Assembly: GCA_036435485.1 (NCBI GenBank)
Contig: CM071599.1
Location: 203,707,178 to 203,771,177 of the forward strand
Length of the DNA: 64,000 nt
Direction of reading: 5' to 3'
Origin: Saposhnikovia divaricata
Lineage: Eukaryota > Streptophyta > Magnoliopsida > Apiales > Apiaceae
Positions 12,569 to 23,967 of the stretch are shown piece after piece (positions within the stretch are counted from its first letter, which is position 1; every line of letters begins with the position of its first letter). Below the pieces are notes generated by a model. It made no database searches. It saw only the letters and a program-made list of their open reading frames with translations, and had not been told where the DNA came from. The position numbers and the translations under genes are program-made.

Positions 12569-12590
12569 GGTTGATGTTGTCTTCCCACAG

Positions 12591-12599
12591 ACGGCGCCA
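12591..12599 (-). other. Primer-binding site (PBS) of Tat copy 1
   Basis: TGGCGCCGT sits two bases inside the LTR end, the position expected for pairing with the 3' end of a tRNA primer. The same motif is at the same place in copy 2 (34791). Which tRNA pairs was not checked. Confidence 0.7.
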
Positions 12600-12601
12600 A
12601 A

Positions 12602-13121
12602 TGTTGTGGAATAAAAACTAGGCTACTAGTATTGCGGCTAGGGTTTATGTATTTAATGTAAGGGTGTGCGAGCTTCGTGCTTTAATGGCTGCTCTTGTGC
12701 TCGTGGCTGATTCTGCCTTCACAAGATGCCTACGTACTTTGATGAATATCAAAGATCAAGCCAAAAAACGTAGTTCTGAGGTGAGGGGTCTGACCCTTTA
12801 TATAGGCTGAGAAGCCTTAGAATTAAGGTAGGAGTTGGAGACTTAATAGATAAGTCACCTCCTTGAGGAAAGTTCTAGATCTATTCCTTATAGGAATCAG
12901 TTTCCATATAGAATTGGATGCCTTATAGGATAAGTCTGAAGGAGATATTATCCTTATCCAACTCTTATTTGCTGAGCTGTTTATTACCCTTAATATTAAT
13001 TACGAAATTAATATTATAAATAGGGTTTGGGCCCAACTGGTGGGCCCCATGTTTGGACTATTCCGGGTATAATTAATACCACATTAAAGGTGTCTTTAAG
13101 GCTTACTTTTAGCCCATATCA
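12602..13121 (-). repeat. 5' LTR of Tat copy 1
   Basis: On the minus strand it reads from TGATATGGGC (13121) to ...TTCCACAACA (12602). It is followed two bases later by TGGCGCCGTCTGTGGGAA, the usual start of the internal region in this family. The second family member at 34246-34788 has the same organisation and end sequence. A TATA motif lies at 12795-12806. The LTR is about 520 bp. Confidence 0.85.
12795..12806 (-). promoter_or_regulatory. TATA box in Tat LTR
   Basis: Minus strand CCTATATAAAGG in the LTR, conserved in the second copy at 34605-34616. It is followed by CAGACCCCTCA, a plausible transcription start region, about 190 bases before the LTR end. Confidence 0.7.
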
Positions 13122-15353
13122 TATATATATATATATATATTTATTGTCAAATTTGCATCCAATAATGCATATATGCATCTCGACACATCATTAAATAACT
13201 AAAAATATAATGTAAGTTGGTCCATTTTAAAAGAAATTTAGATGATGAATAAGGTATTAAAATATGGAATCATTTGATTATAAAATAGAAAAATGCTAGT
13301 GATAAGTGGATTTTATATCTACTTGGAACATTCTAATTCGGCTTAAATTGATTGCTTTGGCCTCAAGTTTGTGGTAGTTTTGATGTGTTTTGCTTAATTG
13401 TGCAGGGTTGAAGAAATGTCGATTAAAGGTGTAGTTTCCGTCGTTATTTGGAGTTGATTTATGACATGGAATGAAGAATGGAGGCTAAGGTCAACTACCA
13501 AGAAGTATACAAGTCATTAAGGATGAAAGACGGAAGCTTATGCAAAAGGAACGGAAGAAAAAGCTTAAAAATCGAAGAAAAATCAATTTTCGCAGATCGG
13601 GACCAAGCCGGGAGCCCCAATTGGCGCCCCAGCCTTGTTTTATGCAGTTTGGACCGGCGCTCCAGGCGCGGGACGGCGCCCCAGCGCTGCGGGTGTGCGG
13701 GTGAAAAATCAGCCAGAATTTCTAATTTTGTTTTGGCCATATCTTGAGTTCTAGAAGTCCGTTTTGGACGATCTTACTATCCACGCGAAGATAACGAGAT
13801 TCTCTATCATTCTAAAGTGGTCAGAGGTCCAATTACAGCTGGAACGTTCCAGAATTACTGAAGAAAAGATAGCTGCGAATTTTCCTTTAAAACAGAATCA
13901 GTTTAGGAAACGTACTTCTATTATAATTCTGATTTGGTATTTCTTGCTGGGCAAGATGTCTAGAGCCTATATAAACACATCCAACCCTTGTAAATTGTAT
14001 CATAAACACAATTAGACAATTAGATATCTTGTACATAATATAGCTTAGATCTGCAAGGGAGAAAAGGGGAGAAAGATTCAACGCTCGTGACAAGCAACGG
14101 ATCTAGATCTACTTCATCTTTTGTATCATAGATTTGTTTTCTCAACTCTTGTTTTATTAATATTATTACTTTCTTTCATATCTTGTCTTCTATCATGGTT
14201 TCATCAGATCCCATGATGACGAGCGGTTCGATATGAGCTAATCGTTGTCATGGGATTCTAACAGATTTATCTATGTAGCTTAGTAGTTTGATTGCTTTAA
14301 AGATTTATGTGTGGTGAATTCTTGATATCCTTGTATGATTGTGTTACATGTGTTTAGATGAGTCATGAACATCTAATTTGTTAATCTCTTGCGAAACGAG
14401 AGTGGATCTTGAGATTTAGAACTTGCCATGCTAGCATAGGATAGGTTGATGTTTTAACATCATGATTTGTGGCGTAAATAGAGATATTATGCTGCCCTAT
14501 GTGATCAATATGGATAACTTGTTCTTCAACCGTTATGTTTTCAAATTCTATAGAGATATAGGGTCTAAGCATGATTGGTGTCTATTCATGTTCTATCTCT
14601 TTTGTAGATGTATGTTTAGTTTGGTATTCGTATACTGAGAAGTAGCGTATACTTGTTCCGTGTTGTCTGATCAGATATCAAAACCATCACATGCATTGAT
14701 TAAAGGCATCAACTCTAATTGAAGTAGATGATGAAGTTAGGATTCCATGTTTTCTCGCATATAAGTAATTAAATTTTAATTCTCATTAGTTAGTAATTTT
14801 TAGTTTGTTAATTTGTATCTTAGTTAATTATAGTTAGTAAAAACTTAATCTTGTTATTTGTCTTAGAAGTGAATAATAATCATACATAGTTGCATAGGTG
14901 CATGAACTGAATTGAAAGCTAACCAGATCTCTGTGGGAACGAACTTGACTTCTATCTATATTACTTGTGACCACGTACGCTTGCGTGTTTTTTTTCTTAA
15001 CTATCTTGTTTAGTTCGTTGTGTTTCAGGTACTTGAGTTTTTGAAGATGGCATGCGAGGAGTTCCCGAAATTGTTCCCAAATTATTTCCCAAATACTTAT
15101 ATGACACTTATATAATTGGTAATTTTTCGATAATAATATGAATCTCGCGTATATTCATATGCGTCCACAAATTAAAATGAGCCATAGGTTATGTCACGTC
15201 ATTCAAGAATATTTTTAGGAAAATATTAACATTGCTCTATAAAATATAACTAACACTGAATACAAAAATCCTATCCTGATATTATATTGTAACAGTGATT
15301 ATAACCATTTTGAATTTAGCATTGTACATTTGTACTTGTTCTAACACACGGTG
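13122..15353. other. Non-coding interval with an LTR-like relic (about 13290-15046)
   Basis: A (TA)n run (13121-13141) and AT-rich DNA are followed by a block that begins TGATAAGTGGATTTTATATC (about 13293). It contains a GC-rich part with repeated GGCGCCCC-like motifs (13600-13690), a TATA-like TATAAACAC (13970), and TGTGGGAACGAACTTGACTT near 14932. That last motif resembles sequence common near the 3' end of plant retrotransposon LTRs or leaders. I found no matching second LTR, no clear TSD and no coding sequence. The open frame 13478-13747 lacks family features and is probably chance. Confidence 0.4.
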
Positions 15354-15358
15354 GGAGG

Positions 15359-16418
15359 TATCACGTAGGCGTGCGGAAGCGCGAAATTTTTCACAAACTT
15401 GTCGCCTAGTGATGCGCCAACTCCCCAACCTAGAGCCTGGCCAGCAATGCGCAACTAACCTTTGTGCCTGCAAAGAAGGTTAGTGATAACCACAAGATAA
15501 ACGAAGACAGAGTTACGGGAATCCCCAACCTTTTTATTACTTCAACAAAAATGACTAACAATCTAGGCCTGCTGCCCACACGTCGGTACAGCTACCCACT
15601 AACTGCTAGAATACAAGAAAGCCTAACTACAATGCTAGCTCTCTCTCTGTATATGCTCTCACTCTCTCTACAACTGTTTACTGTGTATCTGAATGAATGA
15701 ATGAGAATGAAGAAGCTCCTCCTTATATAGGTAGCTTTACGGGTTTTGGGCTAGGCTAAGCCCAACCCTACTTTCTATCTTTGCCTGAGATCTTCAAGAT
15801 ATCCTCAATCTTCCTGATCGCCTTTCCTTCCATTGAAGATCCACCCTAATCGTATCTTTGACTCTGATAGACTTTCCATTTCTGCAGAAGATTGCAATCC
15901 CTAATTGATTCTTCTGGAATGATCTCCAAAGATATGGTCTTATCCCAAATCTGATAAGCCCATTTACACCCTACACCTTAGCCCATGTCTCTCATTTGCA
16001 TCCTGCTTCGAACCTGCCCAACTATAGAATTCTGGCCCAGCTTTGCCTCACTATATTTGAACTAGAAGACTCTTCTCCCATGTCGCATGTGTGTCATGGA
16101 GGCCCAATGCTTTGGGCTGGCCAGGCCCATGCTTTACCTCTCTCCCCCTTGCGCTATGCTGCATGACTCCCCTAAGCCCAAGTGTGCCTCTGCTCAAGCC
16201 CACATTCTTTGTGCCTGGTTGAATGCTTCATACCTTAGACAAGCCCAGTCCGTGTAGGTGCCTCAAATGCCCACTTCATCTCAATGCCTTTGTTTTTATG
16301 TCAAGTCCCATACTTGACTTCGCCTAGTGTTCATGCCCAAGACAGAATCGTGAACCTCAAGCACGCCTTCGCCTCTACACCCAACACTAGGGCATGAAAA
16401 TCTCTTAAGGGTCTAACA
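15359..16418 (-). repeat. 3' LTR of chromovirus
   Basis: Direct repeat of 20909-21968. A TATA motif (minus CCTATATAAGG) is at 15721-15731. The sequence just downstream on the plus strand (AACCACCCCCACT from 16419) is the complement of a short purine-rich tract, AGTGGGGGTGGTT, fitting a polypurine tract next to the 3' LTR. Confidence 0.93.
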
Positions 16419-17508
16419 AACCACCCCCACTAAAAGAGCTCGATGTCCTCATCGAGGGGCGATCCCAATACTCCCGAATTTGATCTTCAAACTGCCACAA
16501 GGTCACAACTTTCTCCCAAGTAGCATCAGCTTCTTCCTCACCTTCCCATTGAATCAGATAATCAGTCCTCATGTTCTTCTTACTCATCCCTTGAGTATTA
16601 TGATACAAAATTTTCTTTATGTTCTTCTCCACTGGAGGTGCTCTTTTCTTCTGCTTCCTCCCATCAAGCAGTAAGTCTGGTTGGAACGGCTTCAAGAAAC
16701 TCACATGAAAAGTAGGATGTACCTTCAATCTGTCAGGCAGCTTCAACCGATAAGCCACAGTGCCTACCTTCTTCACTATCTCAAAGGGCCCGTCATACTT
16801 CTGAACTAACCCCTTGTGAATTTTTCTGGACTTTATCTTCTTCCAGATCTGTGGTGTCAACTTCAATAACACCTGGTCGCCAACCTCAAACTCTAAGGGA
16901 CGACGCTTTCTATCGGCGTACTTCTTCATCCTCCAAACAGCTTTCTCCAGACTAGCTTTGGCTTCATCAACCATCTCTAGTTTACCAAACGCATACCTGT
17001 AAGCTGCGGGACAAGTACCACCTGATTTCTGAACTTCCACTTCGTTTGGGGTTCTCGGCTGAAACCCAAAAATCACCTCGAAGGGGCTCTTGCCAGTCGC
17101 TGAAGACTGATGTAGGTTGTAGCAGAACTGTGCTACATCCATCAACTCTATCCAATTTTTCTGACTAGCTGAAACATAGTGCCTGAGATACTCCTCTAGT
17201 AGCTGATTCATCCGCTCCGTCTGACCATCTGTTTGGGGATGATTTGCAGTAGAGAACTTCAACTCACTTCCCAAGAACCCAAACAATGATGTCCAGAACC
17301 GCCCTGTGAACCTGCTATCGTGATCACTAATAATATCCTCTAGCAACCCAAAATGTTTCACCACATGCTGAAAGAATAGGCCAGCTGCTACCTCTGCTGT
17401 ACACACCTTTGGTGCAGGAATGAACACAGCATACTTCGAAAACCGATCAACCACCACAAAGATTGACCCCTTTCCCTCCACCTGAGGCAACCCAAGAATA
17501 AAATCCAT
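16405..17508 (-). pseudogene. Chromovirus integrase core plus chromodomain
   Basis: The 367-codon open part begins at the integrase core. The catalytic acidic residues are visible in MDFILGLP, ISDHDSRF and DGQTERMNQ. A C-terminal GPY-like stretch follows (KYDGPFEIVKKVGTVAYRL, residues about 235-255), then a chromodomain-like end around YLIQWEGEEEADATWE (residues about 315-335) that would target insertion to histone-marked chromatin. The zinc-binding part of integrase, expected in 17509-17872, is broken by stops and a frame change near 17510-17550. The last codons overlap the 3' LTR start. Part of one original polyprotein. Confidence 0.88.
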
Positions 17509-17871
17509 AGATACTGACTGCCACGGTCTATCTGGAATAGGTAAAGGTTATAGAAGTCCAGCTTCCTTCTTCCTTTCAGTCTTGTCAAGTTGTCACACCA
17601 AGCACGACTTGAAAAATGCCTCAACGTCATCCATCATCTTCGGCCAATAGTAGGATCTACTCAGCAATGCTAGTATCCTTGCTACCCCCGGATGTCCTGC
17701 CCATTTAGCATCATGAGACTCTTTCAAGATTCGCTACCGAAGAATTCCCCCATGTGGAACATAAAGTCGAATGCCTTTACAATACTGCAACCCATCCTCC
17801 AACCAGTACTTGCGAACCACCCCTGTCTTCACTTCCTCCACAAGTTTACCATACACAGCATCTGTCTTTGA

Positions 17872-18698
17872 CTACCTTTTGATCTCCTCTAGGAACTCAG
17901 TATCCACCACTATCATGGATGTCACAGGCTCTTGCACCTTTCTGCTCACTGCATCGGCTACCTGGTTTTGTGATCCCGGCTTATGCAGCCATACAAAATC
18001 GAATTCTGCCAGAAATTCCTGCCAACGGGCCTGATTTGGGGTTAGCTTCTTCTGAGTCTTGAAATAAGTGTTTGCCACATTGTCTGTGCAAACCACAAAC
18101 TCCGCTCCCAGCAAGTAGTGCCTCCACACCTCCAAACAATGAACCACTGCAGTCATCTCCTTTTCATGAGTACTGTACCTCTGTTCAGCATCTGTTAGCT
18201 TTCGACTTTTATATGCCATCGGATGTCCCAACTGAACCAACACTCCACCATTTGCACGATCAGAAGCATCCGTGTGCACTTCGAATGGCACCCCAAAATC
18301 TGGAAGTTTGAGCACGGGTTCTGAAGCAACTGCAACTTTTAGCTCCACAATCGCCGCTTCACACTCATCATTCCATTCCCAAACATGATCCTTCTTTAGC
18401 AAATCTGTCAAGACATTTACTTTCTTCGAGTATCCCTGTATAAAATTGCAATAATAGTTAGCAAGACCAAGAAAAGATCTCAACTCATCTACCTTCTTTG
18501 GGGCAGGCCAATCAATGATGGCCTCGACTTTCCTTTTGTCCATCTTCACCATTCCTTGGCTCGGCATATGCCCTAGGAAATGGATCTCCTCCCTGCTGAA
18601 CTCACACTTCTCCCTTTTGACATAAAGACTGTGTTCTCATAGTTTAGTGAAAATGCACTTTAAGTGTTCTAAGTGAGCTTCCAGACTATCACTATAGA
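17872..18698 (-). pseudogene. Chromovirus RT thumb/connection and RNase H
   Basis: The open frame of 231 codons (18567-17872) continues upstream without ATG as EFSREEIHFLGHM (about 18605-18567). It contains the SFLGLANYYCNFIQGYSK connection and RNase H with acidic residues in HTDASDRA, THEKEMTAV and VCTDN, then KPGSQNQVADAVSRK. It is separated from the RT fingers/palm by the frameshift at about 18700 and ends at a stop before the integrase zinc region. Confidence 0.88.
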
Positions 18699-19238
18699 TC
18701 ACAATACATCTAAGTACACTACCACAAATCGGTCTAGGTACTCATATAGCACATCATTCATCAAATTACAGAACGTTGCAGGTGCATTTATTAACCTAAA
18801 TGGCAGAACTAGAAACTCATAAGACCTATACCTCGTTACACATGCGGTCTTAGGCTCATTCCCTGCAGCAATTCTGACTTGCCAATATCCCGACCTCAGA
18901 TCCAGCTTCGTGAAGTACTTAGCTCTTGAGAGCCTGTCAAACAGCTCAACAATATTTGGAACAGGGTACTTATTTTTAATAGTTACCTTGTTCAAGGCCC
19001 GATAGTCTATACACACCCGCAATGACCCATCTGCCTTCTTCTGGAATAAGACTGGGGCACCATAAGGAGCTTTAGACGGTTGAATGAATCCGCTCTCCAA
19101 TAACTCGTCCAACTGTTTTCTCAGTTCAGCCAACTCCATCGGTCCCATACGATAGGCGGCTTGAGACGGGGCCCGTGCACCCGGCTCGAGTTCAATCCTG
19201 TGATCCACATCCCTTCTTGGTGACAATTTCTTAGGCAA
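18699..19238 (-). pseudogene. Chromovirus reverse transcriptase palm, catalytic site destroyed by frameshift
   Basis: It encodes the linker from protease and the RT fingers and palm (VCIDYRALNKVTIKNKYPVP, then FTKLDLRSGYWQVRI and NAPATFCNLMNDVL). The YLDD box reads YLDV followed by a stop. Comparing the bases with the usual codons suggests a single-base loss after the first Asp, which removes the second catalytic Asp and shifts the frame. The 5' end overlaps the gag-protease frame, showing another frame change near 19290. Confidence 0.88.
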
Positions 19239-20257
19239 CTCTGGGGGTATGACATCTTCAAACTCCTTGAGAGTAGGAACAACAACATCAGGTACTCTAA
19301 CTGATCAGGCTTTTCCTCCACAAGAGCCGCTAGATAAGTCATTTCACCATGCTTCAGCCCAGCTTCAACCTGCATAGCTGACAACATTCCCTCCTTTTTC
19401 TTGCCCAAGTCACGATCAAGCACACCCTTCACAAAGCAAGGGTTGCTTTCCTCTCCAATCATCACCCCACCAAGATGTGGCATCACCAACGCCTTAGCTT
19501 TCCTTAAGAAGTCCATCCCCAATATAAGATCGAAATCATCTAAAGGAACGGCCAAGAGAGTTACCTTTCCATTCCATGGTTCCATTCTAAGCTCTGCCTC
19601 AGTTGATCCCTTGATCACCTGTGCCTCAGAATTTACAGCTTTCACTCGGCTGGTGCTTGCTCCCAAAACCAAGCCAAGAGATTCCACACTCCTGTCAGCC
19701 ACAAAATTATTGGTAGCTCCAGTATCTACCATAGCCATCACCTCATGACCATTTATCTCAACCTGCACATACAACAAACTAGATGACTTCACTGCCTCCT
19801 TTGTCTGTAGTGCATTGACCATCCTGAGCGGATTCACCCTTCCTGGTTCCTCTCCCTCGGCCACAGTCATAGTATTCAGCTTCTCTCTCTTTGGACAATC
19901 TTTCATCATATGAGGACCATCACAAATATAGCACTTCAGCTGCTTCTTTGTTTGCCCACCACCATTCTTGGCTTTGCTAGATTCCTCATCTTGGACTTTT
20001 TTCTCGCCTTTGAACTTTTGCCCCTTTTCTTTAGGCCCTTGGGTTTGTTTCCCGTTGCTATTATTAGAACTTGTTGTAAAGTCCACCAAGCTGTCTGCCG
20101 CTACAATAGCTGCTGTCAGGTCCTTGACATTCTGTCTCCTCAGCTCAGCCTGTGCCCATGGCTTCAACCCAGAAATGAAGTTGAACAACCTGTCCGCTTC
20201 TGCCATGTCACGAATGTCCAACAGATTAGAAGTGAATGCCTTTACATACTCTCGCAC
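19121..20257 (-). pseudogene. Chromovirus gag C-terminal half, zinc knuckle and protease
   Basis: The frame begins at REYVKAF in the gag domain (WAQAELRRQNVKDL, residues about 35-48), followed by a basic linker, a CCHC knuckle CYICDGPHMMKDCP (residues about 108-121), and retropepsin with MVDTGATNNFVADR (about residues 175-190) and ILGMDFL. The frame is lost after KPDQLEY (about 19295), where the linker to RT should continue. Gag and protease are clearly related to those of the TR-GAG element at 52899-54494. Confidence 0.88.
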
Positions 20258-20298
20258 AGACCCCGTTTGCTTTAGGTGCTTTAGTTTTCCCTAGCCAT

Positions 20299-20853
20299 TC
20301 ACGCAGCATTATTAGGCAAGAACTGCTCCCTAAGCTCCTTCTTCATGACCTCCCAAGTCTGAATACCAGGTTTCCCTGTGCCATCAACATCCTCCATGCG
20401 AGTGCGCCACCACAACTTAGCATCACCTGCAAGGAACATACTAGCCACAGTTACCTGCTCCACTTCTCCAATACGAGATGCTTTGAAGTATTGCTCCATG
20501 TCCCACAAGAAATTCTCCAATGCCTTGGCAACACGCCCTCCCTCAAATGTCTTCGGGTCTGGCACTTTGAAATTTCTTGCCCCATCACTCGAGGTACTGC
20601 CACCAACAGCCACCGCCTTCCTTAGGATTGTCACTTCCTCGTAGAGCTCTGAATGAGAAGTTTCCAATTGAACAAGTCTCTCTTCAGACTCACACATGTG
20701 ATTTTCCAAGATCAGTCTGATTTGATCAAGATCAGCCTTCATGTTCACACATCGGGTCTGCAATGGTTGAACATCGGTCGACTTTGGTATGCCAATCAAC
20801 TCCTCAAGCCTAGCAACCTTCTCGCTAAGTGTAGCAACTATAGGACCAGCCAT
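20299..20853 (-). pseudogene. Chromovirus gag N-terminal part
   Basis: Starts at ATG 20853 (MAGPIVATLSEK), 55 bases after the LTR end. It contains an N-terminal coiled-coil-like heptad region and the gag core (LENFLWDMEQYFK, LWWRTRMEDV, ELREQFLPNN). It ends where the usual Trp codon of NNAAW reads TGA, and a frameshift follows before the next part at 20257. The related TR-GAG protein keeps the residue at this site as Ser-Trp. Confidence 0.88.
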
Positions 20854-20895
20854 AATACTCTTTCACCAACGGTGCTCTAAAAGACACCAATCAAG

Positions 20896-20908
20896 CTCTG
20901 ATGCCAAC
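20896..20908 (-). other. PBS of chromovirus
   Basis: Minus strand GTTGGCATCAGAGC-type motif directly after the LTR end, one base different from the initiator-Met complementary TGGTATCAGAGC used by many plant chromoviruses and copia elements. Confidence 0.75.
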
Positions 20909-21968
20909 TATCACGTAGGCGTGCGGAAGCGCAAAATTTTTCACAAACTTGTCGCCTAGTGATGCGCCAACTCCCCAACCTAGAGGCTGGCCAGCAATGC
21001 GCAACTAACCTTTGTGCCGACAAAGAAGGTTAGTGATAACCACAAGATAAACGAAGACAGAGTTACCGGAATCCCCAACCTTTTTATTACTTCAACAAAA
21101 AGGACTAACAATCTAGGCCTGCTGCCCACACGTCGGCACAGCTACCCATTAACTGCTAGAATACAAGAAAGCCTAACTACAATGCTAGCTCTCTCTCTGT
21201 ATATGCTCTCACTCTCTTTACAACTGTTTACTGTGTATCTGAATGAATGAATGAGAATGAAGAAGCTCCTCCTTATATAGGTAGCTTTACGGGTTTTGGG
21301 CTAGGCTAAGCCCAACCCTACTTTCTATCTTTGCCTGAGATCTTCAAGATATCCTCAATCTTCCTGATTGCCTTTCCTTCCATAGAAGATCCACCCTAAT
21401 CGTATCTTTGACTCTGATAGACTTTCCATTTCTGCAGAAGATTGCAATCCCTAATTGATTCTTCTGGAATGATCTCCAAAGATATGGTCTTATCCCAAAT
21501 CTGATAAGCCCATTTACACCCTACACCTTGGCCCATGTCTCTCATTTTCATCCTGCTTCGAACCTGCCCAACTATAGAATTCTGGCCCAGCTTTGCCTCA
21601 CTATATTTGAACTAGAAGACTCTTCTCCCATGTCGCATGTGTGTCATGGAGGCCCAATGCTTTGGGCTGGCCAGGCCCATGCTTTACCTCTCTCCCCCTT
21701 GCACCATGCTGCATGACTCCCCTAAGCCCAAGTGTGCCTCTGTTCAAGACCACATTCTTTGTGCCTGGTTGAATGCTTCATGCCTTAGACAAGCCCAATC
21801 CGTGTAGGTGTCTCAAATGCCCACTTCATCACAATGCTTTAGTTTTTATGTCAAGTCCCATACTTGACTTCGCCTAGTGTTCATGCCCAAGACAGAATCG
21901 TGAACCTCAAGCACGCCTTCGCCTCTATACCCAACACTAGGGCATGAAAATCTCTTAAGGGTCTAACA
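20909..21968 (-). repeat. 5' LTR of chromovirus
   Basis: Direct repeat of 15359-16418, same length (1060 bp). A TATA motif (minus CCTATATAAGG) is at 21271-21281. It abuts the TSD GGAGG at 21969-21973. Confidence 0.93.
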
Positions 21969-21973
21969 GGAGG

Positions 21974-23009
21974 GCATATAACTCAAGATTTGACCTCTCA
22001 CTCAAGACTTTCAATTTGAGTTTTTCCGGTCCAAAATATTTTATTTCAGGTTAATTAATCTGATCTTTTGCTTAGCAAAAAAAAAAATTTGATCTTTTAT
22101 TTTTGGGTTTTAGAGAACCAAATATATTTGTCTTTTCATTGTTATGGAGTTAGTTAATTATTATGTAATGAAATAAAAACTTAGTTTCTTCCTTTAATTT
22201 CAGTATTATTTTGAATTAATGAATCTTGAATATCTATTTTCTGGTAGTATTTATAGTCAATATGTTGTCGATCATTGATATTTTGTGAAATCAACAAATT
22301 TTGATATTCATCTCTTTTCACTGTACCTAAGAACTTAAGATCAAGATATAATCTTTAAAACAAGCTTGCTTTCAATTCTAGCTTCAGATTTAAAACTGAA
22401 ACGCTTGTAATAAGCCCTTATGGTTATAGGATACATTGGCTTGAAAAGAACTAGTCCAGTTATTAAAAGCACACATGCTTGTACAAAATGAAATGGAAGA
22501 GCGGTCACCTACCAAAATAATGATAACGCAAATCAACAAATCATTCATAGTAAAGTCGATAGAAATAACTACATTTGATTTCAAGGAAAAATTCTTATTC
22601 TTTAATTGAGCATCAATAACCTCAGTTATAGACCAAATTGCAACAATTTTGCAATAACCTCTCATCTCAAGCATGTCAGCAGCCAAGGTTCTGCAAATAC
22701 TTTATAAATAAGCCTAACAGCTGGTATCTCAATAGCTGCATATATCCATGATGTTGCATCTAGTGCATTAAGCTTAAAAACTGCAATCTCAACGCCCAAC
22801 TCCCTGAATGCTACTAAGTGCAAATCACATGCCTACCCACACTCACTTTTTTAATTACTTAAGCGGCTATCAAGTCTTACTCTGGCTGAGGTCATCTCAA
22901 TTCGATTTTATTTTTCTTGCATCTATAGCTAGCAAGTAGCAAGCTTTGATTTTAAATATACCCAGTTTGTTAGCTATATATAATTAGTGGCAGTTCTGTA
23001 CGTAGTTCA
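21974..23009. other. Spacer between chromovirus and CACTA 1
   Basis: AT-rich DNA with no intact gene. The minus strand from about 22818 to 22600 holds a protein-like stretch (see separate entry). The remainder shows nothing I can support. Confidence 0.6.
22600..22818 (-). pseudogene. Unrecognised decayed gene fragment
   Basis: After a splice-acceptor-like TTTGCACTTAG the minus strand reads AFRELGVEIAVFKLNALDAT, continues as SWIYAAIEIPAVRLIYKVF, and after a one-base frame change as ADMLEMRGYCKIVAIWSI. This composition looks like a real amphipathic protein rather than chance. I do not recognise the family. There is a stop in one frame at the shift, so the fragment is broken. It could be an old exon of a host gene or a gene piece from an older transposon. 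Confidence 0.35.
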
Positions 23010-23012
23010 GTT

Positions 23013-23520
23013 CACTACAAGAAATCTGGCTATAGACGACACCCCTCAGACAACACCCATGGAAAAAAGTGTTGCCCGAAATGATCAGACAACTAGTATT
23101 TTCGTGCTCGAAAAAGTATTGTCTAATCCTACATTCACACAATGGGCCAAAACCAGGGGTGTTGTGTAAATGCATAAGTATTTTTAGTTCAGACAAGTGT
23201 TTTTTAGGTTTGTTGTCTAAGTAGCAGTCATACAATATGTTATCCATAGTGTTGTGTGACAGTTAACCAACACACAACATTTTTTAGAAATATTATGTGA
23301 ATGAAGCATAGACAATACTTCGTAAAAAATATTGTTAAAATGAGACAAGTGATTTCCAATGTGGTATTGTGTAATGATATTTAACTCAAGTGCTTTACAT
23401 AGTGTTGTATGAACTTAATCCAACACACAACAGGTTCTGGCCTATTGTGTGTTTCAACTCATACAAGTGTCTTCTGTTTAAAACTGTTGTCTAATGAACT
23501 GTACATGAAAAAAACATATT
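23013..23520. repeat. Left subterminal repeat region of CACTA 1
   Basis: Many short direct and inverted copies of a motif like CAGACAAC / GTTGTCT / ACACAACA are scattered over 500 bases, each embedded in slightly different sequence. In En/Spm such subterminal motifs bind the TNPA-type protein. The same motif family fills the right end (29455-29936). Confidence 0.8.
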
Positions 23521-23649
23521 TAAAAGATGGCTAACCTACCAAATTGGCATCCAACAAATCAACTAAGGTCAAACAGAAGAGAACAAACCAACCAACAATC
23601 TATCAAGAGTTATAGTTACAAATTAAAGAGCACAAATTAATTTATTACA

Positions 23650-23847
23650 TTACGAAAGTTGTATTAGTTCATCAACATCATCTCGAATGTAACTAGTAAG
23701 CATGTCTTCCTCATCAACATCCGGAAAATTGGGCATAAAAAAGTCATTCTCAAGTTCTGCTTCTACAGATGCCTCATTTTCATACTCATTGTCTTTATAG
23801 TAATTTTTCTCCGGTAACTTCAAGACTATGGACCACGAAAATGACAA
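23650..23847 (-). pseudogene. Possible C-terminal remnant of CACTA transposase
   Basis: A 65-codon frame reads WSIVLKLPEKNYY, then an acidic stretch, and ends in SYIRDDVDELIQLS. Plant CACTA transposases often end with a Trp-x-Val-(Leu/Val)-Lys-x-Pro segment followed by an acidic tail and a (Y/S)-(M/I)-R-D/N-D motif, so this may be the last exon of the lost transposase. It lies where the 3' end of a minus-strand transposase gene would be expected. The identification is an inference from a short segment. Confidence 0.45.
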
Positions 23848-23967
23848 AATTTAAAGAACAACTATGCCCAATATAAATAGATAATATAGAGCTCACATTG
23901 CTAGAATCAGAACTTATGTATGCTTCTGCACATGAGCTATACAGGAAATTTAAAATGATTTGATCAC

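Larger units (their letters stand above)
1..13121 (-). mobile_element. Tat-lineage Ty3/gypsy LTR retrotransposon (copy 1), 3' end cut by window edge
   Basis: Read on the minus strand the element runs: 5' LTR (13121-12602), primer-binding-like TGGCGCC at 12599, gag-pol (12568-6891), a convergent extra ORF on the plus strand (957-6494), and a 79-bp tandem array (1-388). The 3' LTR should lie beyond position 1. The polyprotein has two RNase H domains, the second of the archaeal-like type, which is a hallmark of plant Tat elements. Tat elements such as Grande and Retand are also known to carry antisense extra ORFs between pol and the 3' LTR. A 3.6-kb solo LTR (2453-6071) sits inside the extra ORF. 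Without it the visible part is about 9.5 kb. Lineage assignment rests on domain order and motif reading. Confidence 0.85.
15359..21968 (-). mobile_element. Complete chromovirus-type Ty3/gypsy retrotransposon, coding capacity decayed
   Basis: Two 1060-bp direct repeats (15359-16418 and 20909-21968) flank a minus-strand gag-pol. The 5-bp duplication GGAGG is at 15354-15358 and 21969-21973. The LTR reads TGTTAGACCC...CTACGTGATA on the minus strand. A PBS-like TTGGCATCAGAGC follows, close to the initiator-Met tRNA site TGGTATCAGAGC. The domains are gag, CCHC knuckle, protease, RT, RNase H, integrase and chromodomain, the plant chromovirus order. By eye there are about 25 mismatches between LTRs (about 97.6% identity), so the insertion is recent on a genome scale, yet at least four frameshifts or stops break the coding frame. 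Confidence 0.93.

Noticed and set aside
13478..13747. 89-codon plus frame and its minus counterpart in the LTR-like relic
   Set aside because: No recognisable domain, overlaps on both strands, no splice or promoter context.
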